Translations under genes and position numbers: made by a program
In this document: positions 7,977 through 16,864 of the stretch, piece after piece
Numbering within the stretch: the first letter of the stretch is position 1
Layout: every line of letters begins with the position of its first letter
Notes under the pieces: model-generated
Told to the model about the DNA's origin: nothing
Database searches by the model: none
The model's input: only the letters and a program-made list of their open reading frames with translations
From: CAZMGG01 sp964565715
Lineage (GTDB): Bacteria; Planctomycetota; UBA1135; UBA2386
Length of the DNA: 29,716 bases
Assembly: GCA_964565715.1 (NCBI GenBank)
Contig: CAZMGG010000067.1
Span: forward strand, 1-29,716
Direction of reading: 5' to 3'

Positions 7977-9160
7977 GGCCCGGCATCCTGACCTTCACCA
8001 ACCTGTTCCCGTCGGCGGCGATGCCGACCCATGGCCTGTTCGTGCGCGAACGGATGGCGCGGGTGGCGGCCGCCGGCGACTTCCGCTGGGAGGTGGTCGC
8101 GCCGGTGCCGAAGGTGGCGTTCGTGCTGCGCCAGGGCATCTACCGCCGCTGGGCCGAGGTGCCCGACCGGGAGCTGGTGGACTCGGTGCCGGTGCACCAC
8201 CCGCGCTACCGGCACTGGCCCGGGTTCTCGCTGCGGCGGCAGGCCGACGCGATGGCCGAAGGCGCCCGTTCGCTGGTGCGGGCGATCACCGGCTCTGGTC
8301 GCTGGCTGCTGGATGCGCACTACCTGTGGCCGGACGGCGTCGCCGCGGCGCGGCTCGGCCGCGAACTGGGCCTGCCCTACGCGCTCACCGCCCGCGGCAG
8401 CGACCTGAACGTGGTGGCCCAGGATCGCGCGGTGGCCTCGCGCATCGCCGAGGCGGCGGCGGGGGCCGCCTTCTGCGCGGCGGTGAGCGAGCCGCTCTGC
8501 GCGCGCTTCGCCGAGGTGGCGGGCCTGCCGCGTGAGCGGGTGCGGCTGCTGCGCAACGGCGTCGACCTGGATCGCTTCCACCCCGGCGACCAGGCCGCGG
8601 CCCGGGCGGCGCTCGGCCTGCCGGCGGCCGGCCGCTGGCTGCTCGGGGTGGGCCGGCTGGTGCCGGGCAAGGGCTTCGGGCTGGCCGCCGAGTGCCTCGC
8701 CGGGCTGCCCGCCGACGTCGGGCTGCTGCTGGTCGGCGACGGGCCCGAACGCGGGGCGATCCAGCGGCTGGGCGGCGAGCGGGTGCGTTGCCTCGGCGCG
8801 CTGCCGCCGGACCAGGTGGCGTTGTGCTACCGGGCCGCCGACCTGCTGGTGCTGCCGAGCGAACGCGAGGGCTGGCCCAACGTGGTCACCGAGGCGCTGG
8901 CGTCGGGCCTGCCGGTGGTGGCGAGCCGGGTCGGCGGCGTGCCGCAGATCCTCGGCGACCCGCCGCCGCCCGAACGCGGCGCCCTGGTGCCGCCCGGCGA
9001 CGCGGCGGCGCTCGGCGCGGCCCTGGCGGCGACGCTGGCGGTGCCGCGGCAGCCGGCCGCGGTGCGGGCCTGGGCCGGGCAGTTCGGCTGGGACGAGCCG
9101 GTGGCGCAGATCGTGGCGCTCTGTCGCGACGCGCTCGCCACCGCCGGAGGGGCCGCGTGA
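7973..9160 (+). CDS. Glycosyltransferase family 4 (first of two)
   Basis: The 395-residue protein is a GT-B fold retaining glycosyltransferase of the GT4 type. The N-terminal half opens ILTFTNLFPS and holds the acceptor side. The C-terminal half has RNGVDLDRFHPG, GVGRLVPGKG, LLLVGDGPE and the E-x7-E motif in EREGWPNVVTEAL, which binds the nucleotide sugar. It probably adds one sugar to the lipid-linked repeat unit at the inner face of the membrane. The GTG start at 7973 overlaps the amidotransferase stop, and GGGGAGG at 7960-7966 is a strong ribosome site with a 6-base spacer. Which sugar it transfers cannot be told; rhamnose is possible given the rml genes upstream. Confidence 0.88.
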   Translation: MRPGILTFTNLFPSAAMPTHGLFVRERMARVAAAGDFRWEVVAPVPKVAFVLRQGIYRRWAEVPDRELVDSVPVHHPRYRHWPGFSLRRQADAMAEGARSLVRAITGSGRWLLDAHYLWPDGVAAARLGRELGLPYALTARGSDLNVVAQDRAVASRIAEAAAGAAFCAAVSEPLCARFAEVAGLPRERVRLLRNGVDLDRFHPGDQAAARAALGLPAAGRWLLGVGRLVPGKGFGLAAECLAGLPADVGLLLVGDGPERGAIQRLGGERVRCLGALPPDQVALCYRAADLLVLPSEREGWPNVVTEALASGLPVVASRVGGVPQILGDPPPPERGALVPPGDAAALGAALAATLAVPRQPAAVRAWAGQFGWDEPVAQIVALCRDALATAGGAA

Positions 9161-10353
9161 CGAGGCCCCTGCGCATCCTCTACCATCACCGCATCCGCGC
9201 CGACGACGGCCAGGCGGTGCACGTGCGGGAACTGATCACGGCGCTGCGGCGGCAGGGGCATCAGGTGCTGGAGTGCGCCCTGGTGCCGAAGGCCGCCGCG
9301 CCGCCGGCGCCGGCCGCCGCGGTCGCGGCGCCGCGGTCGCGTTCGTGGTGGCAGCGCGTCCGGCTGCCGCGGACCGCCGTCGAGGTGCTGGAGATCCTCT
9401 ACTCCGCCCGCGGCCGCGCCCGGCTGCTGGCGGCGGGGCGGACCTTCCGGCCCGACGTGATCTACGAGCGCCACGCGCTGCACTGCCGCAGCGGGCTGGA
9501 CGCGGCGCGCGAGCTCGGCGTGCCGCTGCTGCTGGAGGTCAACTCGCCGATGTGCCAGGAGATGCGGAAGCTCGGGCTGCTGCGCTTCCCGAAGCGGGCT
9601 GCCGCCACCGAACGGGCGGTGCTGCAGGGCGCCCAGCGTGTGCTGGCGGTGACCGGGGTGCTGGCGGACCTGCTGCAGGAGCTCGGCGCCCCCGCCGAGC
9701 GGCTGCAGGTGATCCCGAACGGCGCCCAGCCGGAGCGCTACGACGAGACCGCGCGGGCGGCCGGGCGGGCCCTGCGGACGCGGCTCGGCATCCCCGCCGA
9801 CGGCTGCGTGCTCGGCTTCGTCGGTTACATGCGGCCCTGGCATCGGCTGGATCTGGCGCTGGAGGTGATGGCCGCCAGCGGGGGCGAGCGCCTACACTTG
9901 CTGCTCGTGGGCACGGGACCAGCGCTGCCATCGCTGCAGGACACGGCGCGGGCGAGAGGCCTGGGCGGCCGGCTGCACGCCGTCGGCGAGGTGGCGCCGG
10001 ACCTCCTGCCGCCACACGTGCTGGCCTGCGACGCGGCCCTGATCCCGGCGATCAACGCCTACGCGTCGCCGTTGAAGCTGTTCGACTCGCTGGCGGCGGG
10101 CGTGGCAACGCTGGCGCCGGACCAGCCCAACCTGCGCGAACTGCTCGAGCACGGCCGCACCGGCATCCTGTTCGAGCCCGGCTCGGCCGGGGGCCTGCGC
10201 GACGCGCTGCTGGGGCTCTTGCGCGATCCGGCGCGGGCCGCCCGGATCGGTGCGGCCGGGCGGGAGGAGCTGCTCGCCCGCCGCTGGACCTGGGACGGCA
10301 ACGCCGCGCGCGTCGCCGCCGCCGCCCGCGACCTGCTGGGAGGCGGGCGATGA
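9157..10353 (+). CDS. Glycosyltransferase family 4 (second of two)
   Basis: This 398-residue GT4-type enzyme starts with RILYHHRIRADDGQAVHVREL, an N-terminal pattern known from exosortase-associated glycosyltransferases. The C-terminal domain has VIPNGAQPERYD, LLLVGTGPALPSL and SPLKLFDSLAAG; the last is the donor-site motif with Asp where Glu is more usual. A basic, Ala/Pro-rich insert lies at about residues 45-65. The GTG start overlaps the previous gene as GTGA, with GGAGG at 9146-9150 six bases upstream. The stop overlaps the exosortase ATG. It most likely extends the same lipid-linked oligosaccharide. The sugar donor is unknown. Confidence 0.86.
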   Translation: MTRPLRILYHHRIRADDGQAVHVRELITALRRQGHQVLECALVPKAAAPPAPAAAVAAPRSRSWWQRVRLPRTAVEVLEILYSARGRARLLAAGRTFRPDVIYERHALHCRSGLDAARELGVPLLLEVNSPMCQEMRKLGLLRFPKRAAATERAVLQGAQRVLAVTGVLADLLQELGAPAERLQVIPNGAQPERYDETARAAGRALRTRLGIPADGCVLGFVGYMRPWHRLDLALEVMAASGGERLHLLLVGTGPALPSLQDTARARGLGGRLHAVGEVAPDLLPPHVLACDAALIPAINAYASPLKLFDSLAAGVATLAPDQPNLRELLEHGRTGILFEPGSAGGLRDALLGLLRDPARAARIGAAGREELLARRWTWDGNAARVAAAARDLLGGGR

Positions 10354-11837
10354 CGCCGTTCCTGCAGGTCTTCCTGCCGCTGCTACTGGCCTACGCCACC
10401 GCCCTGGTCTGGTGCTGGGACGTGTGGATGTTGCCCGACGGCTACTACTCGCACGGCCCGCTGGTGCCGCTGCTGGCCGCCGTCGTGCTGTGGCGCCGCC
10501 GCCGCCGGTGGGGCACCGTGCCGCGCCTGCCGGACGCGCGGGGCTGGTGGCTGCTCGGGCCGGGCCTGCTGCTGCACCTCGCTGGCGCGGCGCTGACCGT
10601 CGATTCGCTGTCGGCGCTGAGCCTGCTGCTGGCGGTGCCCGGCGCGGCGCTGCTGGCGCTGGGCCCGGCGCGCCTGCGCGGCCAGTGGCCGGTGCTGGGG
10701 CTGCTGGTCTTCACCATCCCGCTGCCGCTGTTCCTGACCGGCCGGATCGCCTTCGAGCTGAAGGAACTGGCGGTGCAGAACGGGCTGTGGCTCGCCAACC
10801 TGACCGGGCTGGGCGCAGCCCGTCAGGGCGCCCTGGTGGCGATCCCGGGCCAGCCCGACGGGCTGCTGGTGGCCGATCCGTGCGGCGGCCTGCGCTCGCT
10901 GCTGGCGATGATCACGATCGGCTACTGCATCGCCTTCTTCGTCGGCGCGCCGGCGTTCTGGCGGCGGCTGCTGCTGGTGCTGCTGGCGGCACCGATCGCG
11001 CTGCTGGTGAACGCCGCCCGCATCGCCGGCACCTGCTGGCTCGCGTACTGGCAGGGCACCGCGTTCGCCGCCGGCACCGGCCACGACCTGCTCAACGGCG
11101 CGGCGTGGCTCGTCGACCTGGGGCTGGTGCTGCTGCTGGACACGCTGCTCAGCCGCCGCTGGGGCAACGTCGCCGAGGCGGCACCGCCGGTCGTGCGGCC
11201 GGCGCCGGTCCGCAGCCTGCGGGGCCCGGCTGTGATCCTGTGGGGGCTGGCGCTGCCGCTGCTGCTGCTGTCGCTCTACCGGCCGCACGGCGACTCGCAG
11301 GGCCGGGCCGAGAGCCTGCCGGTCGCGGCGGGGGCCTTCCGCCTCGGCGAGCGCTACGAACTCGGCGAGCGCTACCGCCAGCTGCTCGGCACCGACGACG
11401 CCGCCTGGCGCAGCTACCTCGGCCCGGACCAGGTGCCGGTCTACGTGGTGGCGGTGTTCCACGACGCCAACTGGAAGAGCGTGCACCCGCCGGCGATCTG
11501 CCTGGAGGGCAGCAACATGGACCTGCTGCAGCACGGCACCGCCGAGACGACGATCGCCGGCGGGTACCAGGAGGTCGGGCGGATCCTGGCCCGCGAGCGC
11601 GGCAGCGGCCGCGAGTACCTGAGCCTCTACGCCTACGCCGCCCGCGGGCTGTGCACCGGCCACTACGCCGCGTTCGTGCTGCACCACGCGCCGCGGGCGC
11701 TGCTGCGCGCCAGCAACGCCGGCTTCCTGCTGCGGGTGGAGACCTGGATCGAGAACGGCGACCTGGCGGCGGCCGAGGCCCGCTGCCGCGGCCTGCTGGG
11801 CGAACTGGTGCCGCGCGGGCTGGAGCTGCTGCCGTGA
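10350..11837 (+). CDS. Exosortase fused to an EpsI-type domain
   Basis: This 495-residue protein joins two domains. Residues 1 to about 280 form a multi-helix exosortase (EpsH family): YSHGPLVPLL near the N terminus, the catalytic Cys178 in DPCGGLRSL, Arg224 in NAARIAG and His245 in GHDLLNG. Exosortases are membrane transpeptidases that cleave C-terminal sorting signals such as PEP-CTERM and attach the protein to a cell-surface acceptor. After another membrane helix at about 293-310 comes an EpsI-like (DUF3485) domain with the HPPAICLEGSN motif (His379, Cys384). In many species EpsI is a separate gene next to epsH. The start overlaps the glycosyltransferase stop as ATGA, with GGGAGG at 10338-10343. 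No protein with a recognisable sorting tail is in the window. Confidence 0.93.
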   Translation: MTPFLQVFLPLLLAYATALVWCWDVWMLPDGYYSHGPLVPLLAAVVLWRRRRRWGTVPRLPDARGWWLLGPGLLLHLAGAALTVDSLSALSLLLAVPGAALLALGPARLRGQWPVLGLLVFTIPLPLFLTGRIAFELKELAVQNGLWLANLTGLGAARQGALVAIPGQPDGLLVADPCGGLRSLLAMITIGYCIAFFVGAPAFWRRLLLVLLAAPIALLVNAARIAGTCWLAYWQGTAFAAGTGHDLLNGAAWLVDLGLVLLLDTLLSRRWGNVAEAAPPVVRPAPVRSLRGPAVILWGLALPLLLLSLYRPHGDSQGRAESLPVAAGAFRLGERYELGERYRQLLGTDDAAWRSYLGPDQVPVYVVAVFHDANWKSVHPPAICLEGSNMDLLQHGTAETTIAGGYQEVGRILARERGSGREYLSLYAYAARGLCTGHYAAFVLHHAPRALLRASNAGFLLRVETWIENGDLAAAEARCRGLLGELVPRGLELLP

Positions 11838-12733
11838 GCCTCGCCCACGCGCTCAGCATCGACGTCGAGGACTGGTTCCAGGTGCTCAACATGGCCCAGG
11901 TGGTCGACCGGGCCGACTGGGATCGCTTCGAGCTGCGGGTGGGGGACAGCACCCGGCGGCTGCTGGACCTGCTGCAGCGCCGGAACGCCCGGGCCACGTT
12001 CTTCTTCCTCGGCTGGGTGGCCGAACGGCTGCCGGAGCTGGTGCGCGAGACCGCCGCCGCCGGCCACGAGATCGGCTCCCACGGCCACGACCACCGCCTG
12101 CTGCACGAGCTGGGCCGCGACGGCTTCGCCGAGGACCTGCGCCGCAGCTCGGCGATCCTGCGCGACATCACCGGCGCCCGGCCGACGGTGTTCCGCGCCT
12201 GCACCTGGACGGTGACCGCGCGCACGCCGTGGGCCGTCGACGAACTGCTGCGGGCGGGCTTCACCGTCGACAGCTCGGTGTTCCCGGTCTGGCATCCCGA
12301 CTACGGCGTGCGCGGCGCGCCGACCAGCCCGTACCGGCTGCGGGGCGGCAGCGGCGAGCTGCTCGAGTTCCCGCCGCTGGTGTGGGAGGTGCTCGGCCGG
12401 CGGCTGCCGGTGGGCGGCGGCGGCTACCTGCGCCTGCTGCCGCTGGCTCTGTTGCGCCGAGGTCTGCGCCAGCAGGAACGGCGCGGCATGCCGGGCTGCG
12501 TCTACCTGCATCCGTGGGAGGTCGATCCGGAGCAGCCGCGGCAGGCGCTGGGGGGGCTGCGCGGCTTCCGTCACTACGTCAACCTGAAGCGCACGCTGGG
12601 CAAGCTCGACCGCCTGCTCGGCGACTTTGCGTTCCAGAGTCTCGGTGGCGCGCTGGCCACGGCGGCTCAGGGCGACGAGGTGAGCTGGCGGGCGAAGCTG
12701 CCGGAGTACCGCGCCAGCGAGCTGCTGGGATAG
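11834..12733 (+). CDS. Polysaccharide deacetylase, exosortase-locus type
   Basis: This is a 299-residue NodB-fold deacetylase. SIDVEDWF at 8-15 holds the catalytic and metal Asp residues. GSHGHDH at 81-87 supplies the metal-binding His residues, and HPWEVDPEQPR at 226-236 is the late motif typical of the PEP-CTERM-locus subfamily. The third motif, normally FRAP, reads FRACTW at 120-125. It should remove N- or O-acetyl groups from the polymer or its precursor; no signal peptide is evident. GTG at 11834 overlaps the exosortase stop, with GGAG eight bases upstream. It is the last plus-strand gene of the locus. Its final 67 bases are also read on the other strand by the end of the repeat-protein gene. 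Confidence 0.9.
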   Translation: MSLAHALSIDVEDWFQVLNMAQVVDRADWDRFELRVGDSTRRLLDLLQRRNARATFFFLGWVAERLPELVRETAAAGHEIGSHGHDHRLLHELGRDGFAEDLRRSSAILRDITGARPTVFRACTWTVTARTPWAVDELLRAGFTVDSSVFPVWHPDYGVRGAPTSPYRLRGGSGELLEFPPLVWEVLGRRLPVGGGGYLRLLPLALLRRGLRQQERRGMPGCVYLHPWEVDPEQPRQALGGLRGFRHYVNLKRTLGKLDRLLGDFAFQSLGGALATAAQGDEVSWRAKLPEYRASELLG

Positions 12734-15700
12734 TCGGCGGCCAGCCGGGCGAAGGCCGCGGCGGCGCTGGCCTTGGCCTCGGGGCCGCCGCGCACCAGGG
12801 CGGCCAGGGCCTGGAAGTAGAGGTGGGCGCCGTCGGGCTGCGGCGGCGCCTGCTGCAGCAGCGTCACGGCCTCGCCGGCGCGGCCGCGGCGCAGCGCCAC
12901 CAGGCCCCGGGCCCAGCGACCGGCGGGGCTGTCGCGCCGTGCCTGCGGCAGGGCGGCCAGGGCCTCGGCGTCGCCGGGCCGGGTCTGGCGGGCGCGGGCG
13001 GCCAGGGTGACGGTGCCGAGCAGCAGGTCCGGATCGTCGGCGTAGGTGAGGATGCGGCGCAGATCGGCGAGGCCCTGTTCGGCCTGCTGCTGCCGCGCCA
13101 GCAGCTCGGCGCGCTTCTGCCACACCGACAGCATGGCCGGCCGCTGCCGCAGCAGGCGTTCGGCGGCGGCGACGGCGCTGCCATCGCCGAAGCGCGCGGC
13201 CTGGTCGTCGAGCAGGCGGGCCGCCCACCACTCGGTGTCGTCGCCGCGGGCGGTGAGCTCGAGCTGGCCGTCGAACCAGCGCCGGGCGGTGGCGTCGTCG
13301 GTGGCGGCGAAGGCGCGGTTGGCGTCGAGCCGGCGGGCATCGTCCCGCAGCAGGAACCACACCGCCGGGCCGCGCGGACCGAGCTTCTCGATGACGTCGA
13401 GGGCTGTGCGGCGGGCCGACTCCGACAGGCGGAAGCCGTCGGCGGCGCTGGCCTGGGCCAGCAGCGAGTCGGCCAGGAAGAACAGGCCGTCGAGGCAGGT
13501 GCGGAGCTGCGCCCCCTGCAGTTCGGGCCACAGGCGGTGGAACAGGCCGATCGCGGTGCGCTGCGTCGCCGGGTTGGCGGCCAGCGACATGGCGTCGGCG
13601 ACGCGGGCGCCGCTGTGGCGCGGGTCCAGCAGCCAGAGGTCGCCGAGCATCACCTGGGCGAGGTCGGGGCGTCCCGACCGGTGCACCTCGCTGGCGGCGG
13701 CGCGCACCGCGTAGGCCCGCAGCACGCCGGGCACGTCGCCACCGCCGGTTGCCTGGGCGGTGATGGCCGTGTGGATGTCCGCCGGCAGCGGGTAGGCGAG
13801 CGTGGCGCTCGACCGGGCGACCTCGCCGAGCAGGGCCAGATCGCGGCAGCCCATCTTCCACAGGCGCTGGTGCTCGCGGGCCGCACCCTGGGCGTCGCCC
13901 GCCAGCAGGCGGAAGCGGGCCCGCAGCAGGCCGGGACCAGGGGCGGCGAGGTGGGCGTCGGCCAGGGCCTCGGCCCGCTCCCGCAGCGGTGCCGCCAGTT
14001 CCGGAGCCCGCAGGGACGTCAGCAGGGTCAGCAGTTCGTCGCGGGCGTCGGCGGGCAGCTCGCGCAGGCCGTCGGCCAGGGCGCCGGCCGCCGCCGGCGG
14101 CACCACCAGGGCCTGCACCAGACGGCCGGCGAGGTCGGTCGGGTCCTGGGCCAGCGTCACCGCCACCGCCGGTTCGGCGGCGGCCGGGCCGAGCAGGCGC
14201 AGGGCCAGGGCCGGGTCGGTGAGGATCGGCGCCAGCGGCAACGCCGCCGCCGCCTTGTCGGGGCGGCCGGCCAACAGCGCCAGCCGGGCGAGATCCTCGG
14301 CCACCGCCGCGCCGTCGGCGAAGCTGATCGCCGCGGTCCAGTGGTCCTCGGCCAGCGCCACCTGGCCGACCTGCAGCGCCAGCCGCCCGGCGAGCGCGAA
14401 GTCGGCGCCGGTCCGGCGCTCCTCCTGGTCGTTGAGGTCGAGGGCGGTGGTGACGAGCCGCAGGGCCGTGCGCGAACGGCCGTGTTCGGCGATGCGCACG
14501 GCCGCGCGCAGCAGCGCCCGGTGCGCGGCCTCGCCATCGGCGCCGGCGCCGAACAGGATCGTGCGCGCCTCTTCGTCCAGCGCCGCGTCGTCGGCCAGCG
14601 GCGCCTTCAGGATCAGGCGTTCGAGACCGCCGGCCAGCAGGTCGCGCCGCTGTTCGGGCGTCGGCGTGCCGGCGGTGGCCTGCAGGGCCAGCGGCCAGGC
14701 CGTGGCCGCCGCTGCGCCGTCGCCGCCCAGCGCGAACGCCCAGGCCTGCAGGATGCGCAGGGACGGGGTCGGCTCGGGCAGGCGGTTGGCGCCGCGGGCC
14801 AGAGCCAGGGCGGCGTCGGCATCGTCGCCCAGCAGGGCCGCCCGCAGCAGGGCTTCGGCCAGGTAGGGATCGGGATCGCAGGTGCGGGCCACGTCGAACA
14901 GCAGCGGTCCGAACGACTGGCCGGTGCGCTCGCGAGCCTGCAGCAGCAGTTCGAGGCTGGTGCCGTCGTCGGGGAAGAGGGCCAGCGTCTGCTCGAGCGT
15001 GCTGGCCGCCGCCGCCGGTTCGCCGAGCAGCAGCAGGGCCCGGGCCTCGAGCTGGCGCGGCCAGCGCGACCAGGAGAACTTGTCGATGCCGCGGCGGGCG
15101 CAGTCGCGGGCGATCGGCGGGATCCCGGCGCGCAGCGCCGCTTCGGCGGCCAGCAGGTAGCAGACCGGATGCGGCACGTCGGGCACCGTCACCTTGCGGC
15201 GGCGGCACTGGTCCAGGAGCCCGGGACCGTCCTGGCCCGAGGGCTGGTAGCAGGCCGCGGCGGCCTGGGCCAGCAGCGCCAGCACGGCCTCGTCCTGCGG
15301 CGCCCGGCGCAGGGCTTCGCCGACGGTGCCCAGCGCGGCGCTGCCCTGGCCGCGGGCGATCTGGTAGCGGGCCCGGGCCAGCAGGGGCTCCAGGCTGTCG
15401 GTGCGACCCGGCGCCCGGGCCCAGGTGTCGAGCAGCGCCAGCACCTCGCTGTCCGGGGCCGCCCGGGCGGCGAGCAGCGGCAGGCGCAGCGCCACCACGC
15501 TGGCCAGGGGATCGGGTCCGCGCAGGGGCGGCGGCAGGCGGCCGTGGATCTGGCCCAGGGCCACCAGGTGGGCCTCGGCCTCGGTGGCGTTGTTGGTGAG
15601 CAGCGCCCGATGCACGCCGGCCCAGTGCACGCCCGCACCCACCTGCAGGCCGGCCTTCTGCAGGTCGGCGGCCTTCAGGGCGAGCGTCAGCAGACCGGCG

Positions 15701-16731
15701 CCGTCCCGCAGCTGCGCCAGCGCCTGCGCCTCGGCGACCAGCACGTCGGTGACCCGGGCGTCCAGCTCGCCCCGTTCGACGCGGGCGATGGCGTCCTCGC
15801 GCGGCAGGAAGCGGCGGGTCACCTCCACCGCCGCCTCCGGCAGGCCGTCGGCGACGTGGGCCATGGCGATGGTGCCGGCGGCCTCCGCCGCATACAGGTG
15901 CTGGAAGCGCAGCAGGTAGATCTCGCCGAGCGCCACGACGTCGTCGGTGCGGTCGGCCTGCTGCAGCGCGAACGACAGCCCGCGCCACGCCGCCACCGGC
16001 TGCCCGCCGGCCTCCAGGCTGCGCCGGCTCCAGTCGAGTCCTTCCTGGATGCGCGGCCGCAGGGCCTGCAGCTGCGGCTCCACCGACAGCCACGCCTGCT
16101 GGCGGTTGGTGCGGGTGGCGTACAGCTCGGCGAGGCGCCGCAGGCCGGCCTGCACCGCCGGATCGCCCTCGGGCCGATACAGGAAGTGCAGCCGCGCGCG
16201 GTTGCCGGCGTTCTCGTCGGCGCCGGCCAGGTCGCGGCGCACCGCCGCGGCCACCTGCCGCAGGCTCTCGCGGTAGGCGACGTTGGCGGCCTCGCCGGCC
16301 AGTTCCAGGCCGCGGGCGTGGTCGGGATGGGCGGCGACGAAGGTGCGCGCCGCCGCCAGGGCATCGTCGCCCCGTTCGAGGGTGGCGAGCAGGGCGATCT
16401 GGTCGAGCAGCAGGGCCTCGTCGGGCTCGGCGAGCAGGGGCAGCACCGCCTCGAGGTCCGCCAGCGCCCGCCGCGGATTGCCCACCGCCTGCTGGGCGGC
16501 GAAGCGGGCGCGCAGCAGGCGGACCCGCAGGTCGCGGTCCGCCTTCACCGCCGGGCTTCCTTCCGCCAGATCGAGCACGCGCACGGCCTCCACCGCGCGG
16601 CCCCGGGCGAGGTGCTGTTCGGCCTCCTGGATCGCCGTCGCCGGGCCGGGCATCGTCAGCGCGTAGCCGACGGTGAGCGCGAGCCCCAGCACGACGGCCA
16701 CCAGGAAGACGACGAGGCTGCTGCGGATCAT
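12667..16731 (-). CDS. Large membrane-anchored helical-repeat (TPR-like) protein
   Basis: This 1354-residue protein begins with a signal anchor, MIRSSLVVFLVAVVLGLAL. The rest is almost wholly alpha-helical and rich in Ala, Leu, Arg and Asp. It has repeated TPR-like pairs such as ARGRAVEAVRVLDLAEGS near the N terminus and ARGLVALRRGRAGEAVTLL near the C terminus. I cannot give a repeat count by eye. I chose the ATG at 16731 over one 20 codons upstream because it puts the anchor at the start. It converges with and overlaps the deacetylase gene. Exosortase loci often carry a large TPR protein (PrsT-like lipoprotein); this one has a membrane anchor instead of a lipobox, so a similar scaffold role is only inference. 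It lies downstream of the NFACT gene. Confidence 0.82.
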   Translation of the reverse strand: MIRSSLVVFLVAVVLGLALTVGYALTMPGPATAIQEAEQHLARGRAVEAVRVLDLAEGSPAVKADRDLRVRLLRARFAAQQAVGNPRRALADLEAVLPLLAEPDEALLLDQIALLATLERGDDALAAARTFVAAHPDHARGLELAGEAANVAYRESLRQVAAAVRRDLAGADENAGNRARLHFLYRPEGDPAVQAGLRRLAELYATRTNRQQAWLSVEPQLQALRPRIQEGLDWSRRSLEAGGQPVAAWRGLSFALQQADRTDDVVALGEIYLLRFQHLYAAEAAGTIAMAHVADGLPEAAVEVTRRFLPREDAIARVERGELDARVTDVLVAEAQALAQLRDGAGLLTLALKAADLQKAGLQVGAGVHWAGVHRALLTNNATEAEAHLVALGQIHGRLPPPLRGPDPLASVVALRLPLLAARAAPDSEVLALLDTWARAPGRTDSLEPLLARARYQIARGQGSAALGTVGEALRRAPQDEAVLALLAQAAAACYQPSGQDGPGLLDQCRRRKVTVPDVPHPVCYLLAAEAALRAGIPPIARDCARRGIDKFSWSRWPRQLEARALLLLGEPAAAASTLEQTLALFPDDGTSLELLLQARERTGQSFGPLLFDVARTCDPDPYLAEALLRAALLGDDADAALALARGANRLPEPTPSLRILQAWAFALGGDGAAAATAWPLALQATAGTPTPEQRRDLLAGGLERLILKAPLADDAALDEEARTILFGAGADGEAAHRALLRAAVRIAEHGRSRTALRLVTTALDLNDQEERRTGADFALAGRLALQVGQVALAEDHWTAAISFADGAAVAEDLARLALLAGRPDKAAAALPLAPILTDPALALRLLGPAAAEPAVAVTLAQDPTDLAGRLVQALVVPPAAAGALADGLRELPADARDELLTLLTSLRAPELAAPLRERAEALADAHLAAPGPGLLRARFRLLAGDAQGAAREHQRLWKMGCRDLALLGEVARSSATLAYPLPADIHTAITAQATGGGDVPGVLRAYAVRAAASEVHRSGRPDLAQVMLGDLWLLDPRHSGARVADAMSLAANPATQRTAIGLFHRLWPELQGAQLRTCLDGLFFLADSLLAQASAADGFRLSESARRTALDVIEKLGPRGPAVWFLLRDDARRLDANRAFAATDDATARRWFDGQLELTARGDDTEWWAARLLDDQAARFGDGSAVAAAERLLRQRPAMLSVWQKRAELLARQQQAEQGLADLRRILTYADDPDLLLGTVTLAARARQTRPGDAEALAALPQARRDSPAGRWARGLVALRRGRAGEAVTLLQQAPPQPDGAHLYFQALAALVRGGPEAKASAAAAFARLAADYPSSSLARYSGSFARQLTSSP

Positions 16732-16802
16732 GACGCGGCCAGCGGAATGCTCGGCATGCGGAAAGGATGCGGTGCGACGGCGGTCTTGCAAGCCAATCCG
16801 CG

Positions 16803-16821
16803 CGGCGCCGCGGTGGCGCCG
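16803..16821. other. GC-rich hairpin in the gap between the NFACT and repeat-protein genes
   Basis: Two 7-base arms, 16803-16809 and 16815-16821, are perfect inverted repeats around a 5-base loop. The gap (16732-16864) separates two minus-strand genes. No T-run follows on either strand, so a classic Rho-independent terminator is not supported. It could slow RNA decay or be chance in GC-rich DNA. A weak TTGCAA ... CATCCT promoter-like pair lies between the hairpin and the repeat-protein start on the minus strand. I see nothing else in the gap. Confidence 0.25.
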
Positions 16822-16864
16822 GGGTTGTATCGGGTCGCGGCCGGCGGCGGCTGGATCGGCCGGC

